Below, in pieces: positions 21,501 to 33,391 of a DNA stretch of 64,000 nt. The position numbers and the translations under genes are program-made. The notes below the pieces were generated by a model. The model had not been told where the DNA came from. It did not search any database and saw only the letters and a program-made list of their open reading frames with translations. Within the stretch, counting starts at the first letter, position 1. Each line of letters opens with the position of its first letter. Origin of the DNA: Lolium rigidum (Eukaryota > Streptophyta > Magnoliopsida > Poales > Poaceae); the NCBI RefSeq assembly GCF_022539505.1, contig NC_061513.1, positions 350,405,696-350,469,695 on the forward strand, given 5' to 3'.

Positions 21501-24500
21501 TAAAGAAAATAGAAAATATTAATTTGCAATTAGGGTTTATGAATTACCACTAATAATTAAGTTAATGCAACTATAATAAAGAAAATTAATCTTAACATTT
21601 TATTTAGTTACTGAATAGTTAAAATTTAATTTTTACACTTAACAATTTGTTGACTTCAAATGGTATTTTGAATAAATGAAATGGCATAGTTAATATGGTT
21701 AAAAATAAATGAATTTTGATTTTTACACACATTCTTGTTTTATATTTTATTTGAATAGAGTTTATTTTTATGAGCATTTTGATATATTATTTATATTTTT
21801 CTGAGTTGAAATGAATTTTCTATGATTTTGCAAAGTTGCAGCAATTTACTGGTTTTTAAATTAAACAGAAAACACTACAGATACCGGTTCGGACTCTAGT
21901 CACAGACACTGTCTAGTGGGGCCAGGTCCAGTGTGGCAGCCACGTGGGAGTGGACCAGGTCAAAATCGAAACGTGGCGCGGGGCAGCTCGCCGCGCGGCG
22001 TTGACGACGCGCGCCGGCGACCCGGGCTCCCCCGGACGATTGGGGACTACCGTTCTACTCAGGACGCGATGAGGAAGCTATTGGTACTAGCGCCGCTACC
22101 TAAAGGTCATCGGAACATGGCCGTCGGCGAGGTGAAGCGGCGGCGCTCACGGGCTTACGGTGTGGTGATGATCTGGGATACAATTGAATGGTCCGAGGGC
22201 ACTAGGCGGAAGAGAAGCTCACCCGAGCACGAGGCGCTTGACGGCGAGGCCTGAGGTGGTCTGTAACGACGGCGGTGGTGGTGGCCGGTGTCGGAGATGC
22301 TGAGCTTGACGGCGACGCTCCAGGACGCTCCGGCCCGATTCCTGGCGCTAGCTGAGCAAGTCGAGGGCGAGGAAGACGATGGCATCCACGGCGTGGCTCG
22401 GGGGTGCCTCCATCGACGGCGAGACGATTTGGCCGACGGGTTAGGGTTTCGGTCTGAGAAGCAAATTGAAGAGGAAAAGAAGAAATGGGCAGCTAGGGTT
22501 CGTCCTGGGGTATTTATAGGCTCCAGAAATGCGCCTCGTCATGCGGCCGCTCAAGGAGAGATCGACAGCAGCGAGGAGGAGGTGGCCACGGCATCGTGCT
22601 GTCGAGCGCATGTGAGAGGAAGATGAAGATCACCCTCTTCGGTCTTATCCCCACGAAGGGTGGCGTGGTGATGGGCTGTGCTGTTGGGCTCAGCTGCGGG
22701 GCTGCTCGGCCTGCCAGGTAAGTTTCCCTCCACTTCTTATTTCAAATTTTCATTTCCTTTTTCTGTTTTTATTTACTGGTTTGAATTCAAATTGAATTCT
22801 GTTTTGTTTTACAGGTTCTAAAATATTTGAGTATTAAGATAATTTGATAATCATGTTTACTGCATTGTTTTGTTATTGAACAACCATTTTATAATTGATT
22901 AATTTTAGTTCTTATGAAGCACAGGTTAAAAGTGCAAATAGATATGAATTTTAGGGTTCATCTCAATTACCCTTTTAAATTTAGAAATCAATTCTGTTTT
23001 AAAAGATCTGAAATTGAGAACATGTGAATGGTGAACATATTCTATTTTACAAGTGCTTAGCCTAGTGATTATTCATATATAATTTGGGTATAACTAGGGT
23101 TTAACAAACGGGAAAGGAAATGGGATTGGTTCATGATTTTATGTGTGCGATAGTTCTTAGGGTTTAAGAAGATGTTTGGATAACTTTATGATGACTAAAC
23201 TCATCTAGCCATCTTTATCTTGAATTACTTAGGGTAGATCCTATGTGAAAGGGTTTAGGGTTTTGCTTAAGCCTCACTAAACTAAAGTATAAATAGGCAT
23301 GAGGTATGGCAGTGGTTCTATTTATAATTAAAAGGGGATATTTGGATTGGTATTCAAATGTGAGCTTAGGGTTTTAGTTGTGATCACCCAAGTGATACAC
23401 AATTAGTATTTGGATTTGGGCATAAGCAAGGGTTAAGCTAAATTGGCTAGGGTTACTCCTCACTTAATTAGGATTCATGCATAATGGCAATGCTAGGTTT
23501 GTCTCTAATGTTTGGATAACAAGGTTTAGGTTTAATGCCCTTACTCCTCCATACAAGGCATGAGGATTGGTTTGGGGTTAACTACTAATGATATACTTAT
23601 TATTTTATGTGATAGATGAGATCTATTACTCATATGGGTTTAACTTATCATTTATATCTACAAGGTATAGTCATGCATTAGACAAGATGCACTCATTCCT
23701 CACTAATCCCTCTTTATTATTCCTCTCATCACACTCATCCTAGATTTTTAGGGTTTATAATTAATACTAAGTTGTGATGATTATGGAATTGGTTTCCTAA
23801 GGTATTGCTATTGGAATAGGGGTCTCACCCCCAAGATTAAATATTGACTTGAACAACTAGGATTAGTACTTCTAGTATTCTTGTATGAACATGGTTATGA
23901 TTAGTATTATAACTTCTCTCACTTCTCAATGTCTTGGAATATCCTAAGGTCCTACTTAAGAGATGATGATATGATCCTCTAAATATATGGTTTCTCTAGG
24001 AATTCTACCTTGGTATCTTCTGTAGCTTGTTCTTCAGAAATCTGATAAACCCGCATCTTGTGGTATGCCTCCACCTCCTAGCTTCTTCATCTTGATCCTA
24101 GCTAATTCACATGGAGTGGCTCTATGTGTTTGTTCCCATGTATCATGGTACTTGATGAGCAAATGGATGAAGGGTGTGGCTCTATTTATAGGCTTGGGCA
24201 AGCTCTAGTATCATGACACATAGATGGTGACTCTTGTTTTGGTTTGGTGAGTAAGGTGCTTGGTTGTCATGCCCTCATCCATAGCAATCCTTTGAGCATG
24301 AGGTGGCATAACTTGGAAACCAAGTCATGTAGATATTTTCATCACATGTGGCATGATCATTATCCTCTTATATGATTTATTTTTAGATAGCCAAGTGGCT
24401 TTTGTTACTAAATATCTTGTGGATGGTTTTATTATTGTTGATGACTCACTATATCCTATTGGATTGGATTTATATTATAATATTGATCAAAAGATCAAGG

Positions 24501-25074
24501 TTGAAGGTTATTCCTCAAATTTGGATAGTTGATGTTTGATTTCATCAAGGCATGATCATATGAGTTTCAAAATACCCATAGTTAGTTTTATTCAAATAGT
24601 TTGAACTATAATTTGTAATGTAAATGGATTTAGTTTTATGATATTCAATATATTTAATAAGTTATGATTTAAATAAGAATGTGTGGCTTTTATGCACTTT
24701 AGACCCTGTGGTTTACCTTATTTGATAATTAGTTTAGAAGTGAATTAATTTACACAGAAAAGTAGTTGCTAACTTTTAAGTGTTAATAAGTTAGGGTTTG
24801 ATTCTTAAAGAATGTGTTGTTGTAAATATAATTCCATTTGATCTAATTCATAGATAATCATCTCTACCCAAAACAAGGTTTTAACAAAGATCACAGTGAA
24901 GTTTATAGCGCTTGACTTGATGATCTACTTCAGTTCCAGCAAGTCAAGTGAAACTTCGCTCATCGTGATAAGTTTTATTTGAAAGAGCGAAAATTCCCCG
25001 GATTTTCTATGCATGAATGCAATGCACACTTTGATGTTCTCTCATTTTGTAGCCTCTAAACCTGGGATATTACA
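18533..25074 (-). mobile_element. 5' LTR of element 1
   Basis: This 6542-bp LTR carries the functional promoter position of the element. TATA boxes lie at 24183-24190 (P1) and 22511-22518 (P2), with the GC-rich leader and donor at about 22217-22500. The stem-loop pair is at 20385-20407 and 20480-20502. Relative to 9019-15602 it lacks 37 bp near 22660 and shows scattered substitutions, denser in the GC-rich leader. Confidence 0.9.
22217..22518 (-). promoter_or_regulatory. TATA box P2, leader and splice donor, element 1 5' LTR
   Basis: TATAAATA at 22518-22511 is followed by about 290 bases of GC-rich leader and a 5' splice site ending GGGTGAGC near 22217. In the 5' LTR this is the copy positioned to start genomic RNA. 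Confidence 0.5.
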
Positions 25075-25460
25075 CCCTGCATACCACTGCATGTTGTAGT
25101 ATGCCAGTCGTTGATATAACATTCACGGAGTACCATTCCACAAATATTACATCCCTCAGAGTAGTACAACAGAACATAGCAGGCCCATAACTCATTCATT
25201 TATTATTACAAGCATAATACACATATCGTTTCGGAGCTCCTCTTGGGTCCTAAGAGGTATACTCCTGGGTTCGAGGCGAACCCAACTTAACTTACAATAT
25301 AGAAGTCTCATTAAGTTATACATTATTCTTTCGAGCAGCTAAGTATTAAGAGTTCTCGCTGCTCGGCTACTCCTACTACTCGATGCTTCTAGGCTTGATC
25401 TCCTCCAGAAGCTTCCCCGCTGCCGTAGACGATGAGGTAGTCTACGCCTTCAATACCTCC
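25075..25460 (-). mobile_element. continuation of the Tekay-like 5' LTR after the insertion
   Basis: This begins with the second CCCTG target copy. It then follows the same order as the LTR end of element 1 (ACCACTGCATG, GTCGTTGATATAAC, CTCAGAGTAGTACAACAGA) but diverged, as expected for the related coding element's own LTR. It stops abruptly at about 25461 where Athila-like interior sequence begins. The rest of this LTR is missing. Confidence 0.75.
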
Positions 25461-26859
25461 AGAGAGGAAAGCATCGATTGCTATATTTGTGCTAGAGTTT
25501 TGATTTTGAAAACAAGAAACAATTTTGTCAACGGTAGTAATAAAGCATATGTATCATGTAAATTATATCTTACAAGTTGCAAGCCTCATGCATAGTATAC
25601 TAATAGTGCCCGCACCTTGTCCTAATTAGCTCGGATTACCTGGATTATCATCGCAATGCACATGTTTTAACCAAGTGTCACAAAGGGGTACCTCTATGCC
25701 GCCTGTACAAAGGTCTAAGGAGAAAGCTCGCATTGGATTTCTCGCTTTTGATTATTCTCAACTTAGACATCCATACTGGGACAACATAGACAACAGATAA
25801 TGGAATCCTCTTTAATGCATAAGCATTTAGCAACAATTAATGTTCTCATATGAGATTGAGGATATTTGTCCAAAACTGAAACTTCCACCATGGATCATGG
25901 CTTTAGTTAGCGGCCCAATGTTCTTCTCTAACATTATGTATGCTCTAACCATTTTAGTGGTAAATATCCCTTACTTCGTACAAGACGAACATGCATAGCA
26001 ACTCACATGATATTCAACAAAGAGTAGTTGATGGCGTCCCCAGGAACATGGTTATCGCACAACAAGCAACTTAATAAGAGATAAAGTGCATAAGTACATA
26101 TTCAATACCACAATAGTTTTTAAGCTATTTTTCCCATGAGCTATATATTGTAAAGGTGAAGAATGGAAATTTTAAAGGTAGCACTCAAGCAATTTACTTT
26201 GGAATGGCGGAGAAATACCATGTAGTAGGTAGGTATGGTGGACACAAATGGCATAGTGGTTGGCTCAAGGATTTTGGATGCATGAGAAGTATTCCCTCTC
26301 GATACAAGGTTTAGGCTAGCAAGGTTTATTTGAAACAAACACAAGAATGAAGCGGTGCAGCAAAACTCACATAAAAGACATATTGTAAATATTATAAGAC
26401 TCTACACCGTCTTCCTTGTTGTTCAAACTCAATACTAGAAATTATCTAGACTTTAGAGAGACCAATTATGCAAACCAAATTTTAGCATGCTCTATGTATT
26501 TCTTCATTAATAGGTGCAAAGTATATGATGCAAGAGCTTAAACATTAGCACAACAATTGCCAAGTATCACATTATCCAAGACATTTTAGCAATTACTACA
26601 TGTATCATTTTCCAATTCCAACCATATAACAATTAACGAAGCAGTTTCAACCTTCGCCATGAACACTAAAAGCTAAGAACACATGTGTTCATACGAACCA
26701 GCGGAGCGTGTCTCTCTCCCACACAAGCATTTATTCAAACAAAAACATAAACAAAAACAAACAGACGCTCCAAGTAAAGTACATAAGATGTGACCGAATA
26801 AAAATATAGTTTCAAGAGAAGGAACCCGATAATTTGTCGATGAAGAAGGGGATGCCTTG

Positions 26860-26935
26860 GGCATCCCAAGCTTAGATGCTTGAGTCTTCTTGAAATATGC
26901 AGGGGTGAACCACCGGGCATCCCCAAGCTTAGAGC
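26860..26935 (-). repeat. internal PPT-like duplicates in the Athila-like fragment
   Basis: CTAAGCTTGGGATGCCC and CTAAGCTTGGGGATGCCC occur about 50 bp apart on the minus strand. In the intact relative the same motif abuts the 3' LTR at 49277-49292 and is also present internally at about 51160 and 51222. Confidence 0.65.
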
Positions 26936-27567
26936 TTTCACTCTTCTTGATCATAGTATATCATCCTCCTCTCTTGACCCTTGAAAACTTCCTCCACACC
27001 AAACTCGAAACAAACTCATTAGAGGGTTAGTGCATAATCAAAAATTCACACGTTCAGAGGTGACATAATCATTCTTAACACTTCTGGATATTGCAAAAAG
27101 CTACTGAAAGTTAATGGAATAGAAAAATCCATCAAGCATAGCAAAAGAGGCAATGCGAAATAAAAAGCAGAATCTGTCAAAATAGAACAGTCCTTAAAGA
27201 TGAATTTTATTGAGGCACCAGACTTACTCAAATGAAAATGCTCAAATTGAATGAAAGTTGCGTACATATCTGAGGATCACTCACGTAAATTGGCATAATT
27301 TTCTGAGTTACCTACAGAAAATTAGGCCCAGATTCGTGACAGCAAAGAAATCTGTTTCTGCGCAGTAATCCAAATCTAGTATGAACCTTACTATCAAAGA
27401 CTTTACTTGGCACAACAATGCAACAAAACTAAGATAAGGAGAGGTTGCTACAGTAGTAACAACTTCCAAGACACAAATATAAAACAAAATTACTGTAGCA
27501 AAATAAACACATGGGTTATCTCCCAAGAAGTTCTTTCTTTATAGCCATTAAGATGGGCTCAGCAGTT

Positions 27568-28292
27568 TTAATGATGCACTCGCAAGAAATAATAGTTGAA
27601 GCAAAAGAGAGCATCCAGAGGCAAATTGAAAACAAATTTAAGCCTAACATGCTTCCTATGAAAAGGAATCTTGTAAATAAACAAGTTCAAGAAGCATAAT
27701 GCATCAAGCACAGAAAGATAAAACAAGTGCAGCTTCAAGATTTTCAGCAAAAAGGGAGGTGTTTTAGTAACATGAAAATTTCTACAACCATATTTTCCTC
27801 TCTCATAATAACTTTCAGTAGCATCATGAGCAAACTTAACAATATAACTATCACATAAAGCATTCTTATCATGAGTCTCATGCATAAAATTATTACTCTC
27901 CACATAAGCATAATCAATTTTATTAGTTGTAGTGGGAGCAAATTCAACAAAGTAGCTATCATTATTATTCTCATCATCAAATATAGGAGGCATATTGTAA
28001 TCATAATCAAATTTATCCTCCATAACAGGTGGTACCAAAAGACTACTATCATTATAATCATCATAAATAGGAGGCAAAGTATCATCAAAGAAAATTTCCT
28101 CCTCAATGCCCGGGGACTAAAAAGATCATGCTCATCAAAACCAGCTTCCCCAAGCTTAGAATTTTCCATATCATTAGCAACAACGGTGTTCAAAGTATTC
28201 ATACTAATATGTTCCATGGGTTTTTTAATTTTCGGATCAAACCATCCATGTCTTAAATCAGGAAATAGAATAAGAAGCTCATTGTTGTCCAT
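27568..28292 (-). pseudogene. broken internal ORF of an Athila-like element
   Basis: Two overlapping frames on the minus strand belong together. The upstream one starts MDNNELLILFPDLRHGW at 28292. The downstream one contains MPPIYDDYNDSSLLVPP from 28077 and runs 169 residues to 27568, ending in a hydrophobic segment. A frame change near 28110 separates them. The downstream part is rich in Asp, Asn and Tyr, with repeated MPPI(Y/F)DD. I recall this protein type as common in Triticeae Athila-like repeats; its function is unknown and I see no gag, protease or RT motif. It occupies the place where gag begins in intact elements. Confidence 0.65.
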
Positions 28293-28429
28293 TATGCCTA
28301 ACTAGTGTAAACAAGAAACAAAAAGATGCAATTGCAGGATCTAAAGGAAATAGCTTCGAGCACAAACACAATGGCGCCAGAAAAGTACTATTACCTAGAA
28401 CCGGAGTATGAGTGCCTTTTACCTTTCCT

Positions 28430-28446
28430 CCCCGGCAACGACGCCA
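28430..28446 (-). promoter_or_regulatory. Asp-tRNA-type primer binding site (one mismatch)
   Basis: The minus strand reads TGGCGTCGTTGCCGGGG, one base different from the site at 52963-52947. A second partial copy (GGCGCCAGAAAAGT on the plus strand, about 28373) lies 70 bp further inside. Confidence 0.75.
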
Positions 28447-28456
28447 GAAAAGTGCT

Positions 28457-30186
28457 TGATGTCTACGGAGCTTCTATTCTTGTAGACAGTTGTTGGGCCT
28501 CCAAGAGAAGAGGTTTGTAGAACAGCCAGCAAGTTTCCCTTAAGTGGATCACCCAAGGTTTATCGAACTCGGGGAGGAAGAGGTCAAAGATATCCCTCTC
28601 ATGCAACCCCGCAACCACAAAGCAAGAAGTCTCTTGTGTCCCCAACACACCTAATAGGTGCACTAGTTCGGCGAAGAGATAGTGAAATACAGGTGGTATG
28701 AATAAGTATGAGCAAGTAGCAACGGCACCGTGAAAAGTGCTTTGTCTGTCCGGGATCGGCGTGTGATGAATGGTGGTAATATTGCAGGCAGTAGAGATGC
28801 AAGAAAACAAGAAACAAGCAGCGATAGCGATATTTGGGAACAAGGCCTAGGGATCATACTTTCACTAGTGGACACTCTCAACATTGATCACATAACAGAA
28901 TAAATAGATAGATGCTAGACTCTACACTCTCTTGTTGGATGATGAACACCACTAACTCGTGTAGGATTACACGAACCCTCAATGCCGGAGTTAACAAGCT
29001 CCACAATATTCGATGTTCATATTTAAATAACCTTAGAGTGCATGACAGATCAACATAACCAAACCAAGTACTAACATAGCATGCACACTCGTCACCTTCA
29101 CGCTACGAAAGGAGGCATAGATCACATCAATACCATCATAGCAATAGTTAACTTCATAATCTACAAGAGATCACAATCATAGCCTACGCCAAGTACTACA
29201 CGATGCACACACTCGTCACCATTACACCGTGCGGGAGGAATAAACTACTTTAATAACATCACTAGAGTAGCACACGGATAAATTGTGATACGTAACACAT
29301 TGCAATCATAAAGAGATATAAATAAGCACTTCACTATGCCATTCATAACAGTTGAATAAGTATTCCGTGAAATATAGCCTAAGAGACCCACACGGTGCAC
29401 ACACTCGTCACCTTTACACACGTGGGACAAGGAGTCTCCGGAGATCACATAAGTAAAATCCACTTGACTAGCATAATGACATCTAGATTACAAGCATCAT
29501 CATATGAATCTCAATCATGTAAGGCAGCTCATGAGATTATTGTATTGAAGTACATAGGAGAGAGATTAACCACATAGCTACCGGTACAGCCCTTAGCCTC
29601 GATGGAGAACTACTCCCTCCTCATGGGAGACAGCAACGGTGATGAAGATGGCGGTGGTGTCGATGGAGAAGCCTTCCGGGGGCACTTCCCCGTCCCGGCG
29701 GCGTGCCGGACGAGACTCCTGTCCCCCAGATCTTGGCTTCGCGATGGCGGCGGCTCTGGAAGGTTTCTCGTACCGTGGCTTTTCCGTATCGATGTTTTAG
29801 GTTAGGGACCTTTATATAGGCGAAGAGGCGGAGTCGGAGGGGCGACGAGGCGATGACACAATAGGGGGGCGCGGCCCAGGCCCTGGCCGCGCCACCCTGT
29901 CATCTGGGGCCCCTGTGCCCCCCCTCTGGCGGCTCTCGGGTGTTCTGGAAGCTTCGTGGAGTTTTAAGACTCTGGGCGTTGATTTCGTCCAATTCCGAGA
30001 ATATTTCCTTACTAGGATTTCTGAAACCAAAAACAGCAGAAAACAGGAACTGACACTTCGGCATCTCGTCAATAGGTTAGTTCCGGAAAACGCATAAATA
30101 TGACATAAAGTATGCATAAAACATGTAGATATCATCAATTATGTGGCATGGAACATAAGAAATTATCGATACGTCGGAGACGTATC
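28457..30186 (-). mobile_element. 5' LTR of the truncated Athila-like element
   Basis: This 1.73 kb LTR starts on the minus strand with GATACGTCTCCGACGTATC. A TATA box (CCTATATAAAGG, about 29820-29808) precedes a GC-rich leader with ATG-containing frames. It ends ...GTAGACATCA next to the primer site. It is related to, but clearly a different subfamily from, the LTRs at 47652 and 52974. Confidence 0.8.
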
Positions 30187-33100
30187 GTGGTCGTGCCCCA
30201 CCAGTCAGTGACTGTGTGGGTAAACTAACCGTGTAGCTTTAGTCATTTTCTGTTTTATTTCAAATTATATAAATTGCTGAAACTTTACAAGAATTTGGAA
30301 AATTCATTATAACTCAGAAAAATATAAATAAGATATCAAAATTCTTATAAAAGTAAACTCTATCCAATAAAAATATAATATGAAAATTTTATTTTAAATA
30401 AAAATTTAATTATTTAATACTTATTAATTAAGCCTTTTCTTTTAATTCTAAATTCAATTAAAATTCAATAATTAAGAAAAGTTTCTATAATAAATAAAAA
30501 TCAGCAAGTAAATAAAGAAAACATTAAAACTAATTTTCTTTAATTGTAACTTATTAAATTCCTATTATTGGAATTTAAACCCTAATTAATATTGTCCTAA
30601 TTATTAATTCTTTAATAGTAATAAAATGCCAAGTCCTATATTATTTTCAAATGCAAAGATATTAATAACTTCAATTCCTTAACCAAATTATTACTTTAAG
30701 AGTGCATCACAAATAGGAAACCCTAATTACATGTTGAATAAAGATTACAACCTCATCATTTTATGTGAAACCCTAAAACCCTAATTCAATTATGAACCAA
30801 ACCCTAACTCCACTATTTCATGTAAACTCTAAGTTATTTCTAAACCAAAAGCCTAGGTTAAACATGTGATCATGATAGTTTATCTTCATTCATAGGTTCA
30901 TATTGAGCAACCAAATGCTTACCAAGTTCACATAAAATGTAGAAGCACTATCACTACTAATTTAGTATTCCATGTATACATACCATCAAACCCAGATGAT
31001 CAAATAGGAACACCCAAGTCTAAACCCTAGTTCGTAATCCCAAGACCATCATCCTTAATCATACCTATTTAGCATCACACCATTGTGATGAACTCCAATA
31101 ATAACTAGGCCAAATATTGTGCATTACCTAACCATAACCCTACTAGTATTAGATACTTATGAAACCATAATATCCAGGAGCCACCTATGCCCTATCTAAG
31201 TGGATAAAATAGTAAAACCTAGACCACCTCAACCCTAATTTCTATACTTCTTACTACTTAAGAAGTATGTTCTTCAAAAGTTATTCTTTTGAAGTAAATA
31301 AGGAGTAGCCATCAACCCTACCTAATAGGACCTATAAACCCTACCTAGCTATCTACCACCAGTAAGATAAAACCAACCTTGATAGCACCCATGTGTAATT
31401 AATTGCTTAATATGCTTAGGCTTAACTCAACCCTACAAGTTCTAGCTATTGATGAATCCAACTTTGTTATGATCCATCTAATACTTACTCCAGAAACTCA
31501 TTGAAACCCTAGAAAACCATAGAATCCACAACCCTAATTATCATACTAGCTTGTTCTTTATTAATGAACATGTTCTTCAAAATTTATTCGTTTGAAGTAT
31601 ATGATAAGTAATCATCAACCATGCCAAATAGTGCTAAAACCAACAATTGTTCATTACATGTTATTATTATACCAAATCTTATTGTTGTGTGCTATTAATA
31701 TTATTGTGGTAAGGTGTTGCCATATTTATTTAGAATATCGAGTAACCAACCCTTAATAAGAACCTTGTTTGTGAATCACCCTAAAAGTGCAACACACCCT
31801 AAATCAATCATAACAACTCACTAATCCTAAATCATTGGGGTTAGGTCACGCTTAGAGCGATTGCATCTCATACTTATGCATTATTGCATCCTTGCCAATC
31901 TTTTAAACATCGTCCTTAACGAACGATGATGCTATTGCAGAATTTGGAGTTATTGCATATCGAAGACCTTGTGTGCATAATCTTGCAGTCAAGAAAGGCA
32001 AGTTCATCGCTTGCTCATGTAAATTGAGTATTTTTACCAAATTACTTGCAAAGTACTATACTTATAACTCTTGCATGAAAAGCAAAAATGTTATTTTCAT
32101 AATTATGAATATGACTAAGTGGTGGGCAATGGAACCATGGTATGAGTTTGGTGGAGGTTCCATTGCAAGGGTTTATATCCATCTAGGATTAAACAACAAA
32201 TGTCGTCCAGTGATTCTTGTGCCGTATTACCCGTGTTAACCATAAGATCTGGAGTGGGACAGAGTAGTCAAGTGTGTTCCCTCCTCTCGTTCATCAACGA
32301 ATGCGCTTACCGTAGTCACTTGATCCAGTTAGGGACAAGCGAAGTGGTTGGGGAGCCCCAAGTCCTCGCGATAATGCGGACTATGATGGGTTGCATCTAC
32401 CGGCGAAGGAAAATTCATGGTAGAGCCCTGAATTGTCATCGGGGTCGGAGGCTATCCAAAGGGGTATGCTTAACGGCGAGGACCCAGGGTCGGGGATTGA
32501 AACAAAAGGTGGGTGTGCGAGGTCGCGTGAGAATGCAATATTGACTAGGACCTTATACCGGGCCTCACACCAAAGGAAGTGTGAATGGGGAAATTGCCCG
32601 GTTGGCACCAAGGTTAAGATCTCTTATGGGTAAAGCAACACACCTCTGCAGAGTGTAATGAATCGTGACCTGTCACTCCCTGTTCCGGGATTTGGAACTG
32701 CGAACGATGCCGAAAAGGAACTCCATGAAGTTCTAGTAAACCGGTGAAGGCTGACGGACATAGTTCTTCTGAATAAAAGCAATCTTTTGAAGAAATGATT
32801 ACAAAAACCTGCATTGGTATTAGACTTTCTGGTCTAATGTTGTAGCTAGTTCATTAAACACCTCTTTCCTATAATGAACTTGTTGAGTACGCTCGTACTC
32901 ATCCCACTCTTAAATCCCCTGCTTAGATATGGAGGCATTGAAGGAGGATCTACAGTGCAACTCGAAGGCCGAGGAGTCAACAACTACTTCAAGGGACAGG
33001 ACCCTGTCAGAAGAGTCAGATACCACCTCCAACAAGGACAAAACCTAGATTAGCAATATAAAGGAACTAGCTTCGTAAAACTAGCTCCTATTTAGCTAGA

Positions 33101-33391
33101 ATCTCTTCATAGCCTCTATAACTAGTCAAAACTTCTACAAGTAGAGTTAGTGATAAGATTAGACTACGAGTCGTTCTTCTGGAGTTATTTGCAGTTTTAC
33201 CTCATTGTAAAGTAGGAGGCTGTGATGATCTTTTGTAACAGAGTCTGTGTGTAATTCTATAAACATGCCTTGGACCCGCATATGTTTCTGTTGTACCACT
33301 CTGAGCGATATAATACTAGTGAAACGGTGTTTCATTGGTGTTATGTCAGACTTGCATACTACACCATGCAGTGGTATGCCGGGTCACCACA
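30186..33391 (+). mobile_element. truncated 5' LTR of element 2
   Basis: This aligns from its first bases (CGTGGTCGTGCCCC) with 44384-47593 of the 3' LTR. It contains the two stem-loops (31272-31294 and 31575-31597) and ends ...GGGTCACCACA before the primer site. Confidence 0.85.

Larger units (their letters stand above)
9019..25074 (-). mobile_element. complete non-autonomous giant-LTR retrotransposon (element 1)
   Basis: Total length is 16,056 bp: LTRs of 6584 and 6542 bp around an interior of 2930 bp. About four fifths of the element is LTR. Both ends are TG...CA, and the flanks are a perfect CCCTG duplication. The primer site, PPT, PPT hairpin and LTR end sequences match those of the Tekay-like element it has landed in, so it probably uses proteins of that type in trans. 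No gag or pol frame remains. The layout is that of a LARD-type element, but with LTRs much longer than the interior. The two LTRs differ at few positions by eye, so the insertion is fairly young. Confidence 0.9.
25461..30186 (-). mobile_element. truncated Athila-like element (3' half lost)
   Basis: On the minus strand this is a 5' LTR (30186-28457), an Asp-tRNA-type primer site and about 3 kb of interior. The interior stops at 25461 without PPT or 3' LTR. It matches 49745-52000 in the complete Athila-like element further right, in the same order. No target duplication flanks it, and its outer LTR end has lost the terminal base pair. It therefore entered this position through deletion or recombination, not as a clean insertion. 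Confidence 0.8.
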
